Source: an uncultured beta proteobacterium (GTDB lineage Bacteria > Pseudomonadota > Gammaproteobacteria > Burkholderiales > Rhodocyclaceae). From it: DNA of 11,244 nt. Numbering within the stretch: the first letter of the stretch is position 1; each line of letters opens with the position of its first letter. The stretch spans positions 1-11,244 of the forward strand of contig CAIWVX010000148.1 in NCBI GenBank assembly GCA_903916205.1, read 5' to 3'. Shown here piece by piece: positions 1-7,503 of the stretch. Under the pieces are notes generated by a model. It did no database searches. It was not told where the DNA came from and worked only from the letters and a program-made list of their open reading frames with translations. A program made the position numbers and the translations under genes.

Positions 1-197
1 ACTTTATTTCTAATATCTTCTTCTGTTAAAAGTTCTCTACCCTTTTCCCATGTATATACAATTACAACTCATTACTACCATCTCGCCAACGTTCAAAGCA
101 ACCGATTTTCGTTTGATTTTGCAAAGCCCGAACAATCGCAACAACTAGTCTCGCCGTACGACTAGACAGTTCTATCAATCAATCAGGAGACAATTCC
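1..197. other. Left-edge intergenic stretch, no supported gene
   Basis: This stretch precedes the first gene. The first 80 bases or so are clearly AT-richer than the rest of the window, which suggests an intergenic region or foreign DNA. A minus-strand frame from about 69 down to 1 reads like protein (TWEKGRELLTEEDIRNK) but has no start codon. A plus-strand frame stays open from 1 to 165 without a recognisable product. Neither is supported well enough to call a gene. The promoter of the downstream gene pair is expected here, but I see no convincing -35/-10 pair. Confidence 0.5.
145..165 (+). promoter_or_regulatory. Small hairpin in the leader of the lpoB-like gene
   Basis: CTAGTC (145-150) and GACTAG (160-165) form a perfect 6-base inverted repeat around a 9-base loop. 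It ends about 20 bases before the ribosome binding site. It could be an operator or an mRNA leader hairpin. The arms are short enough to occur by chance, so this is only a candidate. Confidence 0.25.
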
Positions 198-815
198 ATG
201 AGCACCAAACTTGGTTCTGAATACCGTATGCATTTGCTAGCAGGCGCAATGATTCTGGCACTGGCCGGTTGCCAAACCACCTCGCCGACCACAGGGACCA
301 GCGGCGTCAGCTACGGCGATGCTAAGGCAGTTGAAACGGTCACCACCGAACTCGGTTCGACAGATATTCAGATGACTACAGAAAAAATGATTCAGTCACT
401 GATTCAACATCCAGTCGTTCAAAACCTCATCAAGAGAGAGCAGCCATTGGTTGCTTCTCCAGTCCAGAACAAGACTAGCGAATACTTCGACACCTCGCTG
501 ATTACTGACTCAATCCGTACACAGCTCCAGAAAAACGGGGTGATTTATGCTGTCGATGAGAAGAACATGCAAAATCAGACCAATGAGCTTATGCGTCAGT
601 CACAAAGTGGCCTCTATGACAAATCCAAGTCAGTCAAAGTCGGCAAGATGCAGGGTGCCAGATACCGTCTGGATGGTAGCGTTTCTTCCATTGTGAAGAA
701 AACCGCTGACATGAAAGATGTTTATTACAAGATCAACCTGACACTGTTTGATATCGAAACCGGTCTTTCGAGATGGTCAGAGGAAAAAGAGATCCGCAAG
801 ACGGCCAGACGTTAA
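198..815 (+). CDS. lpoB: LpoB-like outer-membrane lipoprotein (putative PBP activator)
   Basis: This is a 205-residue lipoprotein. The N-terminus has basic K4 and R10, a short hydrophobic run, and the lipobox LAGC with lipidated Cys25. Residue +2 is Gln rather than Asp, which favours the outer membrane. From about residue 83 it matches the LpoB/YcfM family (COG3417): LVASPVQNKTSEYFDTSLIT, then GARYRLDGSVSS (153-164) and LFDIETGLSRWSEEKEIRK (183-201). E. coli LpoB (213 aa) activates the peptidoglycan synthase PBP1B from the outer membrane. Outside enterobacteria family members are widespread but mostly untested, so activation here is inference. The start is fixed by AGGAGA at 185-190, 7 bases before the ATG; a second ATG at codon 11 has no such site. 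The next gene follows after 37 bases with the same ribosome binding site and spacing, so the two are probably one transcript. The family call is firm, the function less so. Confidence 0.8.
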   Translation: MSTKLGSEYRMHLLAGAMILALAGCQTTSPTTGTSGVSYGDAKAVETVTTELGSTDIQMTTEKMIQSLIQHPVVQNLIKREQPLVASPVQNKTSEYFDTSLITDSIRTQLQKNGVIYAVDEKNMQNQTNELMRQSQSGLYDKSKSVKVGKMQGARYRLDGSVSSIVKKTADMKDVYYKINLTLFDIETGLSRWSEEKEIRKTARR

Positions 816-839
816 TCTGTAGCGATCTTTACGGCTACT

Positions 840-845
840 AGGAGA
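840..845 (+). promoter_or_regulatory. Ribosome binding site choosing the ATG at 853
   Basis: AGGAGA lies 7 bases before the ATG at 853 but only 1 base before the in-frame TTG at 847. The spacing selects 853 as the start. It copies the motif and spacing used by the gene upstream. Confidence 0.8.
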
Positions 846-852
846 ATTGAAC

Positions 853-1680
853 ATGAACTTTCAGTTGTTTTTGCGTGCAGGTTTGCTCGCTACTATTGCA
901 GCTTTTAGCTTCGCGGCCTTTGCTGCTCCGCAATCTCCCAAGGTAGCCGTAACTGATTTGGCCTACGAAGAGCGCGTCAGCGAGTATTTCAAGACGGTTT
1001 CAGCGTCTGAAAGATCCTCGCTGCGCTCTTCAGGCCGAGAAAGCGAACGCGAATCCGATTATGGCTATTCACGCCGTAGCAGCGGATCAGTAAACGCCAA
1101 ATCGGAAAGTAACTATTACTCCAATGAAGGCACCTACAGCTACATTGAAAGTGGCGAGTTACGAAAATTTACGGCGGACATCAAGGGTAGCATTATCAAA
1201 ACTGGACTTTTTGAATTAGTTCAAGGCCCGCCCTTTCCCGCCAGAAATAACGAAAAACTGTACAACATCATTGGACGCATCAAACAAGGCATGTATCTCG
1301 GTGCTGATTACGTACTCTTTGGCGTGGTCAATAGCATCGAATTCCGTCAGGAAGAGAATCCGATCATCAACACTAATACCATATCGCATACCCTTAGCCT
1401 GGAACTGGTTGGAGAATTCAGCCTCATCAGCACCCGAACCTTCAAGATCAAATCCTCTTTCAGCGCCATGGGCACCGGTCAGGATGTCAAACTTCTGAGC
1501 AGCCGTGGCGGACGAGTGGTCTTGAACCGGAGTAAAGTCGTTTCAGAAGTTTCCAAGAGTCTTGGTGAGAATGTCTGCCGACAGCTTGAAGAGCAGTTAA
1601 GCCAGATATCTTCCAGTGATAGCCGAGAACAGGGTTATCATCCCCGCGAAGAAGTGATAATTTTCAAAGAGTCTTTGTGA
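853..1680 (+). CDS. Secreted protein, probable CsgG/LpoB-like fold, function unknown
   Basis: This is a 275-residue protein with a Sec signal peptide: hydrophobic residues 9-24, probable cleavage in AFA|AP after residue 24. There is no lipobox, so it should be periplasmic or surface-associated. After a first strand (KVAVTDLAYEERV, 30-42) comes an insert at about 48-100 that is rich in Ser, Arg, Glu and Tyr. An ordered part then follows: IKTGLFELVQG (115-125) and GADYVLFGVVNSIEFRQE (150-167). The GADYV segment resembles the strand pattern of CsgG/LpoB-type proteins, and it sits directly after an LpoB-like gene, so the pair probably acts together in the envelope. I do not recognise a characterised homologue. 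The last codons overlap the minus-strand transposase remnant, and the native C-terminus may have been replaced by IS sequence. It is clearly a gene, but its role is inferred. Confidence 0.7.
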   Translation: MNFQLFLRAGLLATIAAFSFAAFAAPQSPKVAVTDLAYEERVSEYFKTVSASERSSLRSSGRESERESDYGYSRRSSGSVNAKSESNYYSNEGTYSYIESGELRKFTADIKGSIIKTGLFELVQGPPFPARNNEKLYNIIGRIKQGMYLGADYVLFGVVNSIEFRQEENPIINTNTISHTLSLELVGEFSLISTRTFKIKSSFSAMGTGQDVKLLSSRGGRVVLNRSKVVSEVSKSLGENVCRQLEEQLSQISSSDSREQGYHPREEVIIFKESL

Positions 1681-1894
1681 AAAAATGTGGCTGCAAATGC
1701 ATGTCATTCATGTTTTTTAGCATACAAGTGAGGGCTTTGAGTCGCAAGTCATCTTCATCGTGCAGACGGTATGCGCGATGTTGGATGACGCAAATCTTGT
1801 TGTTGAGTCCCTCGACGAAATTAGCAATTCTCATTTCAAAATGATTGTTTCCACAAAAGGACTCAAAATATTGATCAGGCGCACTGAAACAAAA
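1664..1894 (-). pseudogene. Degraded ISL3-type transposase, C-terminal remnant
   Basis: On the minus strand a frame runs open for 76 codons from 1894 to a TGA at 1664-1666. It contains FVEGLNNKICVIQHRAYRL followed by DEDDLRLKALTCML. This closely resembles the C-terminal signature that I recall from ISL3-type DDE transposases (EGLNNKI, RRAYG, and a 'RLKIL' segment), where the Glu is the last catalytic acidic residue. An in-frame TAA at 1895-1897 cuts the frame, and there is no start codon before residue 21. Changes at normally conserved sites (RRAYG read as HRAYR) fit decay. I could not trace the rest of the transposase upstream on the minus strand. It overlaps the last 17 bases of the upstream plus-strand gene. 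The family name comes from remembered motifs, not from a search. Confidence 0.6.
1695..1718 (+). terminator. Possible weak intrinsic terminator after the LpoB-like pair
   Basis: A short imperfect hairpin, built on CATG (1701-1704 region) pairing with CATG around a 5-base loop, is followed by six T residues at 1713-1718. It sits 15 bases after the stop of the secreted-protein gene. The stem is AT-rich and weak. It also lies inside the transposase remnant, so it may be fortuitous. Confidence 0.3.
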
Positions 1895-2023
1895 TTATTT
1901 TCGATAAATCGCAAATAACATTTGTAAACAATGTCTCATCGCTCTTCGGGATATATCAAGATTCCCAGTAACAATTGCCGAACCGAGGCCCCTGCGTTAT
2001 TCTTTGCCGGTTTTCAAGTATTG

Positions 2024-2054
2024 AAGCGGGATGGCTGTGCGCCCTCCCGCTTTT
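2024..2054 (+). promoter_or_regulatory. Strong hairpin in the carA leader (attenuator or terminator candidate)
   Basis: AAGCGGGA (2024-2031) and TCCCGCTT (2045-2052) form a perfect 8-base stem. Within the loop GGC (2033-2035) can pair with GCC (2041-2043) after one mismatch. The stem is followed by TTGTAT, so it resembles an intrinsic terminator with a short U-tract. It ends about 30 bases before the carA start. It could attenuate carAB transcription or terminate transcripts entering from the left. No alternative antiterminator pairing was found by eye. Confidence 0.45.
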
Positions 2055-2074
2055 GTATATCTAAGCTACGGATC

Positions 2075-2079
2075 AGGAG
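2075..2079 (+). promoter_or_regulatory. Ribosome binding site choosing the GTG start of carA
   Basis: AGGAG lies 6 bases before the GTG at 2086. No in-frame ATG fits the expected length, so GTG is taken as the start. The resulting protein has exactly the length and active-site numbering of E. coli CarA. Confidence 0.8.
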
Positions 2080-2085
2080 TCTTTT

Positions 2086-3234
2086 GTGTCATTGCTACCC
2101 TCTCTTCCGCCCGCCATTCTCGCCTTGGCCGATGGCACTGTTTTCCGTGGTTATGCTATTGGTTCTCAAGGGGCCACTAATGGCGAGGTGGTGTTCAACA
2201 CGGCAATGACCGGCTATCAGGAAATTCTTACCGATCCTTCCTATTGCCGTCAGATTGTCACTTTGACTTACCCGCATATCGGCAATACCGGTTGCAATGA
2301 TGAGGATTTCGAGTCGCGAGCCAACTTTGCGGCCGGTCTCGTTATTCGTGATTTGCCGATTCGTGCCGAAAACTGGCGTATGCAGGAAACCTTGCCCGCC
2401 TACCTTGAAAAGCACGGCGTTGTGGCTATTGCCGGGATTGATACGCGTAAGCTGACCCGCATCCTGCGCGAAAAAGGGGCTCAGGCGGGTTGCATTATGG
2501 CGGTTGAGGTCGATGAAGCGACGGCGATTGCTCAGGCGCGGGCGTTTCCCGGTTTGGCTGGAATGGATCTGGCCCAGGTGGTCAGCGTTGATTCGCCTTA
2601 CGTGTGGACGGAGGGCGAGTGGACGCTCGACGGCTACGTGCCGGGCGCCAAGGCCGATTATCACGTTGTGGCTTTTGACTTCGGTATCAAGCGCAATATT
2701 CTGCGCATGTTGGCGGCGCGGGGGTGCAAAGTGACTGTCGTGCCGGCCAAAACAAACGCCGCAGAGGTGCTCAAGTACCAGCCCGACGGGGTGTTTTTGT
2801 CCAATGGGCCAGGCGACCCCGAGCCGTGTGATTATGCCATTACGGCCATCCGTGAATTACTGGCGCAAGGCGTGCCGACTTACGGGATTTGTCTCGGCCA
2901 TCAATTGCTGGCGCTGGCTTCTGGTGCCAAAACAATGAAGATGAAATTTGGTCATCATGGCGCCAATCACCCGGTCAAGGATCTCGATACGCAGCAGGTC
3001 ATGATTACCAGTCAGAACCACGGTTTTGCCGTTGATCCTGACTCGTTGCCGGCTCATTTGCGACCGACGCATGTTTCATTGTTTGATGGTTCGCTGCAAG
3101 GTTTGGCACGAACCGATGTGCCGGCGTTTTCCTTCCAGGGGCATCCTGAAGCGAGTCCCGGCCCGCACGATCTAGCTTATTTGTTTGACCGGTTTATCAC
3201 GATGATGCAAATCAAGAAGGCCGGGGGAAAGTAA
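2086..3234 (+). CDS. carA: Carbamoyl-phosphate synthetase small (glutaminase) subunit
   Basis: CarA hydrolyses glutamine and channels ammonia to CarB for carbamoyl phosphate synthesis, feeding pyrimidine and arginine pathways in the cytoplasm. The protein has 382 residues, the same as E. coli CarA. Residues 1 to about 150 form the CarA-specific N-terminal domain ([21 protein letters not shown], 33-53, read in two parts). The C-terminal half is a class I glutamine amidotransferase domain. The nucleophile is Cys269 in GICLGHQ, with His353 and Glu355 in QGHPEASPG, all at the E. coli positions; the oxyanion-loop segment SNGPGDPEP (239-247) is intact. Translation starts at GTG with a good ribosome binding site. 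carB begins 3 bases after the stop, so the two are co-transcribed and probably translationally coupled. dapB, the common upstream neighbour, is absent. Confidence 0.98.
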   Translation: MSLLPSLPPAILALADGTVFRGYAIGSQGATNGEVVFNTAMTGYQEILTDPSYCRQIVTLTYPHIGNTGCNDEDFESRANFAAGLVIRDLPIRAENWRMQETLPAYLEKHGVVAIAGIDTRKLTRILREKGAQAGCIMAVEVDEATAIAQARAFPGLAGMDLAQVVSVDSPYVWTEGEWTLDGYVPGAKADYHVVAFDFGIKRNILRMLAARGCKVTVVPAKTNAAEVLKYQPDGVFLSNGPGDPEPCDYAITAIRELLAQGVPTYGICLGHQLLALASGAKTMKMKFGHHGANHPVKDLDTQQVMITSQNHGFAVDPDSLPAHLRPTHVSLFDGSLQGLARTDVPAFSFQGHPEASPGPHDLAYLFDRFITMMQIKKAGGK

Positions 3235-3237
3235 CTC

Positions 3238-6200
3238 ATGGCAAAACGTACCGACTTAAAAAGTATTCTGATCATTGGTGCTGGCCCGATTGTCATCGGT
3301 CAGGCGTGTGAATTCGATTACTCCGGCGCTCAAGCCTGCAAGGCGTTGCGCGAGGAAGGTTACCGGGTCATCTTGGTAAATTCCAATCCGGCAACGATCA
3401 TGACCGATCCAGAAATGGCCGATGTGACTTATATCGAGCCGATCACCTGGCCGGTTGTCGAAAAAATCATCGAGAAAGAACGTCCTGACGCCCTGTTGCC
3501 GACCATGGGTGGGCAAACCGCGCTGAATTGCGCGCTCGATCTGGCGCGCCACGGGGTGTTGAAAAAATACAACGTTGAGATGATCGGAGCTTCAAAAGAA
3601 GCCATTGATATGGCCGAAGACCGTCAGAAATTCAAGCTGGCGATGACCCGGATTGGTCTCGGATCGGCCCGTTCGGCTGTCGCACATTCAATGGAAGAAG
3701 CGCAGCAAGTCCAAGCCGAGATTGGTTTCCCGGTGATTATTCGCCCCTCATTCACCATGGGCGGATCGGGTGGCGGGATTGCCTATAATCAGGAAGAATT
3801 TGTCGAGATTTGCAAGCGCGGTCTTGAAGCCAGTCCGACGCAAGAGTTGCTGATCGAAGAGTCATTGATCGGCTGGAAAGAGTTCGAGATGGAAGTTGTC
3901 CGCGATAAAAAGGACAACTGCATTATTGTTTGCTCGATCGAAAATCTTGATCCGATGGGCGTGCATACCGGCGACTCGATTACTGTCGCGCCGGCCCAGA
4001 CGCTGACTGACAAAGAATATCAGATCATGCGCGACGCTTCGATTGCCGTCTTGCGCGAGATTGGTGTGGATACCGGGGGTTCCAACGTCCAGTTTGCCAT
4101 TTGCCCGACCGACGGTCGCATGATCGTCATTGAAATGAACCCTCGGGTTTCACGCTCATCGGCGCTGGCCTCCAAAGCCACCGGTTTCCCGATCGCCAAG
4201 GTGGCGGCTAAGCTGGCTGTGGGTTACACGCTGGACGAGTTGGCTAATGATATTACCGGCGGTAAAACTCCGGCCTCCTTCGAGCCGTCAATTGACTACG
4301 TGGTGACTAAAGTGCCGCGTTTCGCCTTTGAAAAATTCCCTACGGCGGATTCGCGCTTGACGACCCAGATGAAGTCAGTCGGTGAAGTGATGGCCATTGG
4401 TCGTACCTTTCAGGAGTCCTTCCAGAAGGCGTTGCGCGGTCTCGAAGTGGGCGTCGATGGCATGAATCAACGCACCACCGACCGCGAAGAACTCGAACGC
4501 GAGCTTGGCGCACCCGGACCAGAGCGCATCTGGTATGTCGGCGATGCCTTCGAAATCGGCTTCACGCTCGACGAAGTTCATGCGCTGACCCATATTGATC
4601 CGTGGTTCCTGGCCCAGATCGAAGATATTATCCAGATCGAAATGAAACTCGACGATATGGCGCTTGTTGAGATCGATGCCGCAACGCTACGCGAGCTTAA
4701 GCGCAAAGGATTTTCCGACCGGCGCCTGGCTAAACTGCTCAAGTCCAGCGAAACCGAGGTACGTGCCTACCGCCACGCAAAAGGCATTCGCCCGGTCTAT
4801 AAGCGGGTGGATACCTGTGCTGCCGAGTTTTCGACCAGTACGGCCTATATGTATTCAACCTACGAGGAAGAATGCGAAGCCCGACCGACGGATCGTAAAA
4901 AAATCATGGTGCTTGGCGGGGGGCCGAACCGCATTGGGCAAGGGATCGAATTTGACTACTGTTGCGTTCATGCCGCGCTGGCGTTACGTGCAGACGGCTA
5001 CGAAACGATCATGGTTAACTGTAATCCAGAGACCGTATCGACGGATTACGATACGTCGGATCGGCTGTATTTCGAGCCATTGACCCTTGAAGACGTCCTT
5101 GAGATCGTCGCGATTGAAAAACCGGTTGGTGTGATCGTGCAGTTTGGTGGGCAGACGCCGCTCAAACTGGCGCGCGATCTGGAAGCTAATGGGGTGCCGA
5201 TTATCGGAACGAGTCCCGATATGATTGATGCGGCAGAAGACCGCGAGCGCTTCCAGCGGCTGTTGAATGACTTAGGTCTGCGCCAGCCGCCCAATCGCAC
5301 CGCCCGCACCGAGCCCGATGCCTTGCGTCTGGCCGAAGAAATCGGCTATCCGCTGGTCGTCAGGCCGTCCTACGTGCTGGGTGGACGGGCGATGGAGATC
5401 GTCCATGAGCCGCGCGATCTTGAGCGCTACATGCGCGAGGCCGTTAAGGTTTCCAATGATTCGCCGGTGCTGCTTGATCGCTTCCTTAACGATGCCGTTG
5501 AAGTCGACGTCGATGCGCTTTCCGATGGCAATGAAGTGATTATCGGTGGCGTCATGGAACACATCGAACAGGCGGGCGTCCATTCAGGGGATTCGGCTTG
5601 CTCGCTGCCGCCGTATTCCTTGTCGGTGGAAATGCAGGATGAACTGCGTCGCCAAACCAAGTTGATGGCCAAAGGTTTGAACGTTTGCGGCCTGATGAAT
5701 GTGCAGTTTGCCATTCAGAATGATGTGGTTTTTGTCCTCGAAGTGAATCCGCGTGCCTCGCGTACCGTGCCTTTTGTTTCCAAAGCGACCGGTCTGCAAC
5801 TGGCAAAAATCGCGGCACGTTGTATGGCCGGGCGGTCGCTCGCCAGCCAAGGGGTAACCAAAGAAGTGATTCCTCCCTACTTCTCGGTCAAGGAAGCCGT
5901 CTTCCCGTTTAACAAGTTCCCCGGTGTGGATACCATCCTTGGCCCGGAAATGAAGTCGACTGGTGAAGTCATGGGCGTCGGCAGAACGTTTGAGGAAGCC
6001 TTCATCAAGAGTCAAATGGGCGCTAGCGTTAAGCTTCCCTTGTCAGGCAAAGTTTTCATCAGCGTCAAAAATTCCGACAAGTTGAAAGTCGTTGATATTG
6101 CCCGCGATCTGCATGAGGCCGGTTTCAGCCTCCTAGCGACACGCGGCACGGCGGCCACCATTTTGGCGGCAGGAATCCCGGTAGCTACGGTGAACAAGGT

Positions 6201-6444
6201 GATTGAAGGGCGTCCACACATCGTTGATATGATCAAAAACAAAGAAATTGCATTGATCATCAACACCGCTGAGGAAAAACGTCAGGCGATTAATGATTCA
6301 CGTTCAATTCGGACTTCTGGATTGTCAGCGCGTGTAACGATGTACACGACAATCTGGGGGGCTGAAGCTGGCACAGTAGGCATTAAAAATCGTGGCGTTC
6401 TGGAGGTTTACCCCATCCAGACGCTGCATGCACAGCTCCTTTAA
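3238..6444 (+). CDS. carB: Carbamoyl-phosphate synthetase large subunit
   Basis: CarB makes carbamoyl phosphate from bicarbonate, two ATP and the ammonia delivered by CarA. It has 1068 residues (E. coli 1073). The architecture is complete: a carboxyphosphate ATP-grasp half (about 1-400; Arg169 and the glycine-rich loop [11 protein letters not shown] at 174-184), an oligomerisation segment (about 400-550), a second ATP-grasp half for carbamate phosphorylation (about 550-935; [15 protein letters not shown]), and a C-terminal MGS-like allosteric domain from about 937. In that domain Thr968, Thr971 and Lys987 match the E. coli residues Thr974, Thr977 and Lys993 that contact the effectors UMP/IMP, so pyrimidine feedback inhibition is likely kept. 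The ribosome binding site (GGGGGAAAG, 3223-3231) lies inside the end of carA. No frameshift or missing motif was seen. Confidence 0.98.
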   Translation: MAKRTDLKSILIIGAGPIVIGQACEFDYSGAQACKALREEGYRVILVNSNPATIMTDPEMADVTYIEPITWPVVEKIIEKERPDALLPTMGGQTALNCALDLARHGVLKKYNVEMIGASKEAIDMAEDRQKFKLAMTRIGLGSARSAVAHSMEEAQQVQAEIGFPVIIRPSFTMGGSGGGIAYNQEEFVEICKRGLEASPTQELLIEESLIGWKEFEMEVVRDKKDNCIIVCSIENLDPMGVHTGDSITVAPAQTLTDKEYQIMRDASIAVLREIGVDTGGSNVQFAICPTDGRMIVIEMNPRVSRSSALASKATGFPIAKVAAKLAVGYTLDELANDITGGKTPASFEPSIDYVVTKVPRFAFEKFPTADSRLTTQMKSVGEVMAIGRTFQESFQKALRGLEVGVDGMNQRTTDREELERELGAPGPERIWYVGDAFEIGFTLDEVHALTHIDPWFLAQIEDIIQIEMKLDDMALVEIDAATLRELKRKGFSDRRLAKLLKSSETEVRAYRHAKGIRPVYKRVDTCAAEFSTSTAYMYSTYEEECEARPTDRKKIMVLGGGPNRIGQGIEFDYCCVHAALALRADGYETIMVNCNPETVSTDYDTSDRLYFEPLTLEDVLEIVAIEKPVGVIVQFGGQTPLKLARDLEANGVPIIGTSPDMIDAAEDRERFQRLLNDLGLRQPPNRTARTEPDALRLAEEIGYPLVVRPSYVLGGRAMEIVHEPRDLERYMREAVKVSNDSPVLLDRFLNDAVEVDVDALSDGNEVIIGGVMEHIEQAGVHSGDSACSLPPYSLSVEMQDELRRQTKLMAKGLNVCGLMNVQFAIQNDVVFVLEVNPRASRTVPFVSKATGLQLAKIAARCMAGRSLASQGVTKEVIPPYFSVKEAVFPFNKFPGVDTILGPEMKSTGEVMGVGRTFEEAFIKSQMGASVKLPLSGKVFISVKNSDKLKVVDIARDLHEAGFSLLATRGTAATILAAGIPVATVNKVIEGRPHIVDMIKNKEIALIINTAEEKRQAINDSRSIRTSGLSARVTMYTTIWGAEAGTVGIKNRGVLEVYPIQTLHAQLL

Positions 6445-6510
6445 TAACCCTTAAATCGCCGGTATTCAACGCGTTATGCGGGCCGGTGGTTTTGCCTTGG
6501 TAACAAAATC

Positions 6511-6987
6511 ATGAATAAAATCCCTCTGACAGTAAAAGGCGCTGAAATCCTTCGCGCCGAACTGCATCAACTTAAAACCATTGAGCGTCCCAGCGTGATT
6601 GCGGCCATTGCCGAAGCGCGCTCACATGGCGATCTTTCAGAGAACGCCGAATACGATGCCGCCAAGGAGCGCCAAGCTTTTATTGAAGGCCGCATTAAAG
6701 ACGTTGATGGCAAGCTATCAAACGCTCAGATCATTGATCCCAAGTTGCTTGATGCCGATGGTCGTTGTGTTTTTGGCGCGACGCTGGATCTGGAAGACCA
6801 GGATTCTGGTATCAAGGTCACGTATCAGATCGTCGGTGAGGATGAGGCCGACATCAAAGCCGGAAAAATTTCAGTTAATTCGCCGATAGCCCGCGCATTG
6901 ATCGGAAAATTTTCCGGTGATATTGCCCAAGTTCAGGCGCCTGGCGGGTTGCGCGAGTATGAAGTGCTCGATGTTCGTTACGAGTAG
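6511..6987 (+). CDS. greA: Transcription elongation factor GreA
   Basis: GreA enters the RNA polymerase secondary channel and stimulates cleavage of the 3' RNA end in backtracked complexes. The protein has 158 residues, identical in length to E. coli GreA. The N-terminal coiled-coil hairpin (about 1-75) carries the tip acidic residues Asp41 and Glu44 within [16 protein letters not shown], and the C-terminal FKBP-like domain includes [13 protein letters not shown]. It follows carB by 66 bases, the usual order in this group, so it may be read from the carAB transcript. The ATG has no good Shine-Dalgarno sequence (TTGG about 10 bases upstream is the best), so translation may be modest or coupled. 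The DUF4149 gene that often follows greA in betaproteobacteria is absent. Confidence 0.97.
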   Translation: MNKIPLTVKGAEILRAELHQLKTIERPSVIAAIAEARSHGDLSENAEYDAAKERQAFIEGRIKDVDGKLSNAQIIDPKLLDADGRCVFGATLDLEDQDSGIKVTYQIVGEDEADIKAGKISVNSPIARALIGKFSGDIAQVQAPGGLREYEVLDVRYE

Positions 6988-7034
6988 TTGCGAGTAACGC
7001 CCAAGAAATAGATCACCCTAGAAAAATGCAGTCG

Positions 7035-7090
7035 AACCACGAAGAACACGAAGAAAAACACAGGGTTTTGATGCTTTCATGGCCTTCGTG
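7035..7090. repeat. CACGAAG-type intergenic repeat with inverted copy
   Basis: CACGAAG occurs at 7038-7044 and 7047-7053 as a tandem pair 9 bases apart. Its reverse complement CTTCGTG occurs at 7084-7090, giving 7-base arms around a 30-base loop. The pattern 'CCACGAAG AACACGAAG' resembles dispersed intergenic repeats I recall from many proteobacterial genomes, usually 50-100 bases long. It lies between the convergent greA and yhbY genes, so a hairpin here could also help end both transcripts. Whether it is repeated elsewhere in this genome cannot be seen from one window. Confidence 0.5.
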
Positions 7091-7105
7091 CTTAATTTAA
7101 GCGGT

Positions 7106-7459
7106 TCAGTCATTTGTATTGCCCTGAAAGCTGCGCTTGGTACGGCGCGGTTCTGTAAGGCGGCGGCGCGATTGGCTTGATTTGGCTTCTGCTGAGGGAC
7201 GCCAAATAACCAGCAGTTTTCCGATGTGCTGTACCGGAGCGGCACCGAGTTGTTGGCAAATGGTGTCAAAGTATTGCGCGCGCTGTTCACGATCATCATT
7301 AAAAACACGAATTTTGATTAGCTCATGACGCTCAAGACAGGTGCTTATTTCTTGCAGCACAGATTCAGAAAGCCCGTTTTGACTAATCGCCACCACAGGA
7401 TTCAAAGCATGAGCACGGGCACGCAGAGCGCGTCGTTGATCGGCGGTAATATCGAGCAT
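7106..7459 (-). CDS. yhbY: YhbY, CRM-domain 50S-associated RNA-binding protein
   Basis: YhbY is a small CRM-domain (CRS1-YhbY) protein that binds pre-50S ribosomal particles and is thought to aid assembly. The CRM domain fills about residues 4-88: TADQRRALRARAHAL, NGLSESV (28-34), HELIKIRV (45-52), and GKLLVIWRPS (80-89). The usual GxxG loop reads SQNG here. The protein has 117 residues; E. coli YhbY has 97. The extra length is a C-terminal tail (about 90-117) that is rich in Ser, Arg and Lys and looks disordered and RNA-binding. The start is the ATG ending the frame at 7459, preceded on the minus strand by AAAGG 8 bases away. It diverges from rlmE across only 44 bases, so both promoters must share that gap or overlap the genes. 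The pairing with rlmE is conserved in E. coli. Confidence 0.93.
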   Translation of the reverse strand: MLDITADQRRALRARAHALNPVVAISQNGLSESVLQEISTCLERHELIKIRVFNDDREQRAQYFDTICQQLGAAPVQHIGKLLVIWRPSAEAKSSQSRRRLTEPRRTKRSFQGNTND

Positions 7460-7503
7460 AGAGAAAACCTTTATAAAGAACGCATTTTACCGAGTATTAA
7501 GCC

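Larger units (their letters stand above)
1897..2085 (+). other. carA upstream/leader region
   Basis: Together with the transposase remnant this makes up the 405 bases between the LpoB-like pair and carA. I see no credible gene in this part; the one plus-strand open frame (1931-2209) overlaps carA in another frame and looks spurious. The carAB promoter should be here or inside the remnant. The visible structure is the hairpin at 2024-2054, followed by the ribosome binding site of carA. Confidence 0.5.

Noticed and set aside
1..165. Plus-strand frame open from the left edge to a TAG at 163-165
   Set aside because: Fifty-four codons without a start and without any recognisable family; composition does not look coding.
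1871..1898. Possible carA promoter, TTGATC with 16-base spacing to AATTAT
   Set aside because: Each hexamer matches consensus at only 4 of 6 positions, and the stretch lies within the transposase remnant; not strong enough to list.
1931..2209. Plus-strand open frame of 92 codons upstream of and overlapping carA
   Set aside because: It overlaps the true carA start in another frame, has no ribosome binding site and no recognisable protein character.
2095..2664. Minus-strand open frame of 189 codons opposite carA
   Set aside because: It is opposite carA, whose length and active-site positions match E. coli exactly; no independent support.
5584..6015. Long minus-strand open frame (143 codons) inside carB
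   Set aside because: It is a shadow of carB coding sequence; carB is intact and conserved here.
7470..7477. TTTATAAA palindrome between yhbY and rlmE as a divergent -10 element
   Set aside because: No -35 element fits on either strand, and for yhbY it would place the transcript start on top of the ribosome binding site.
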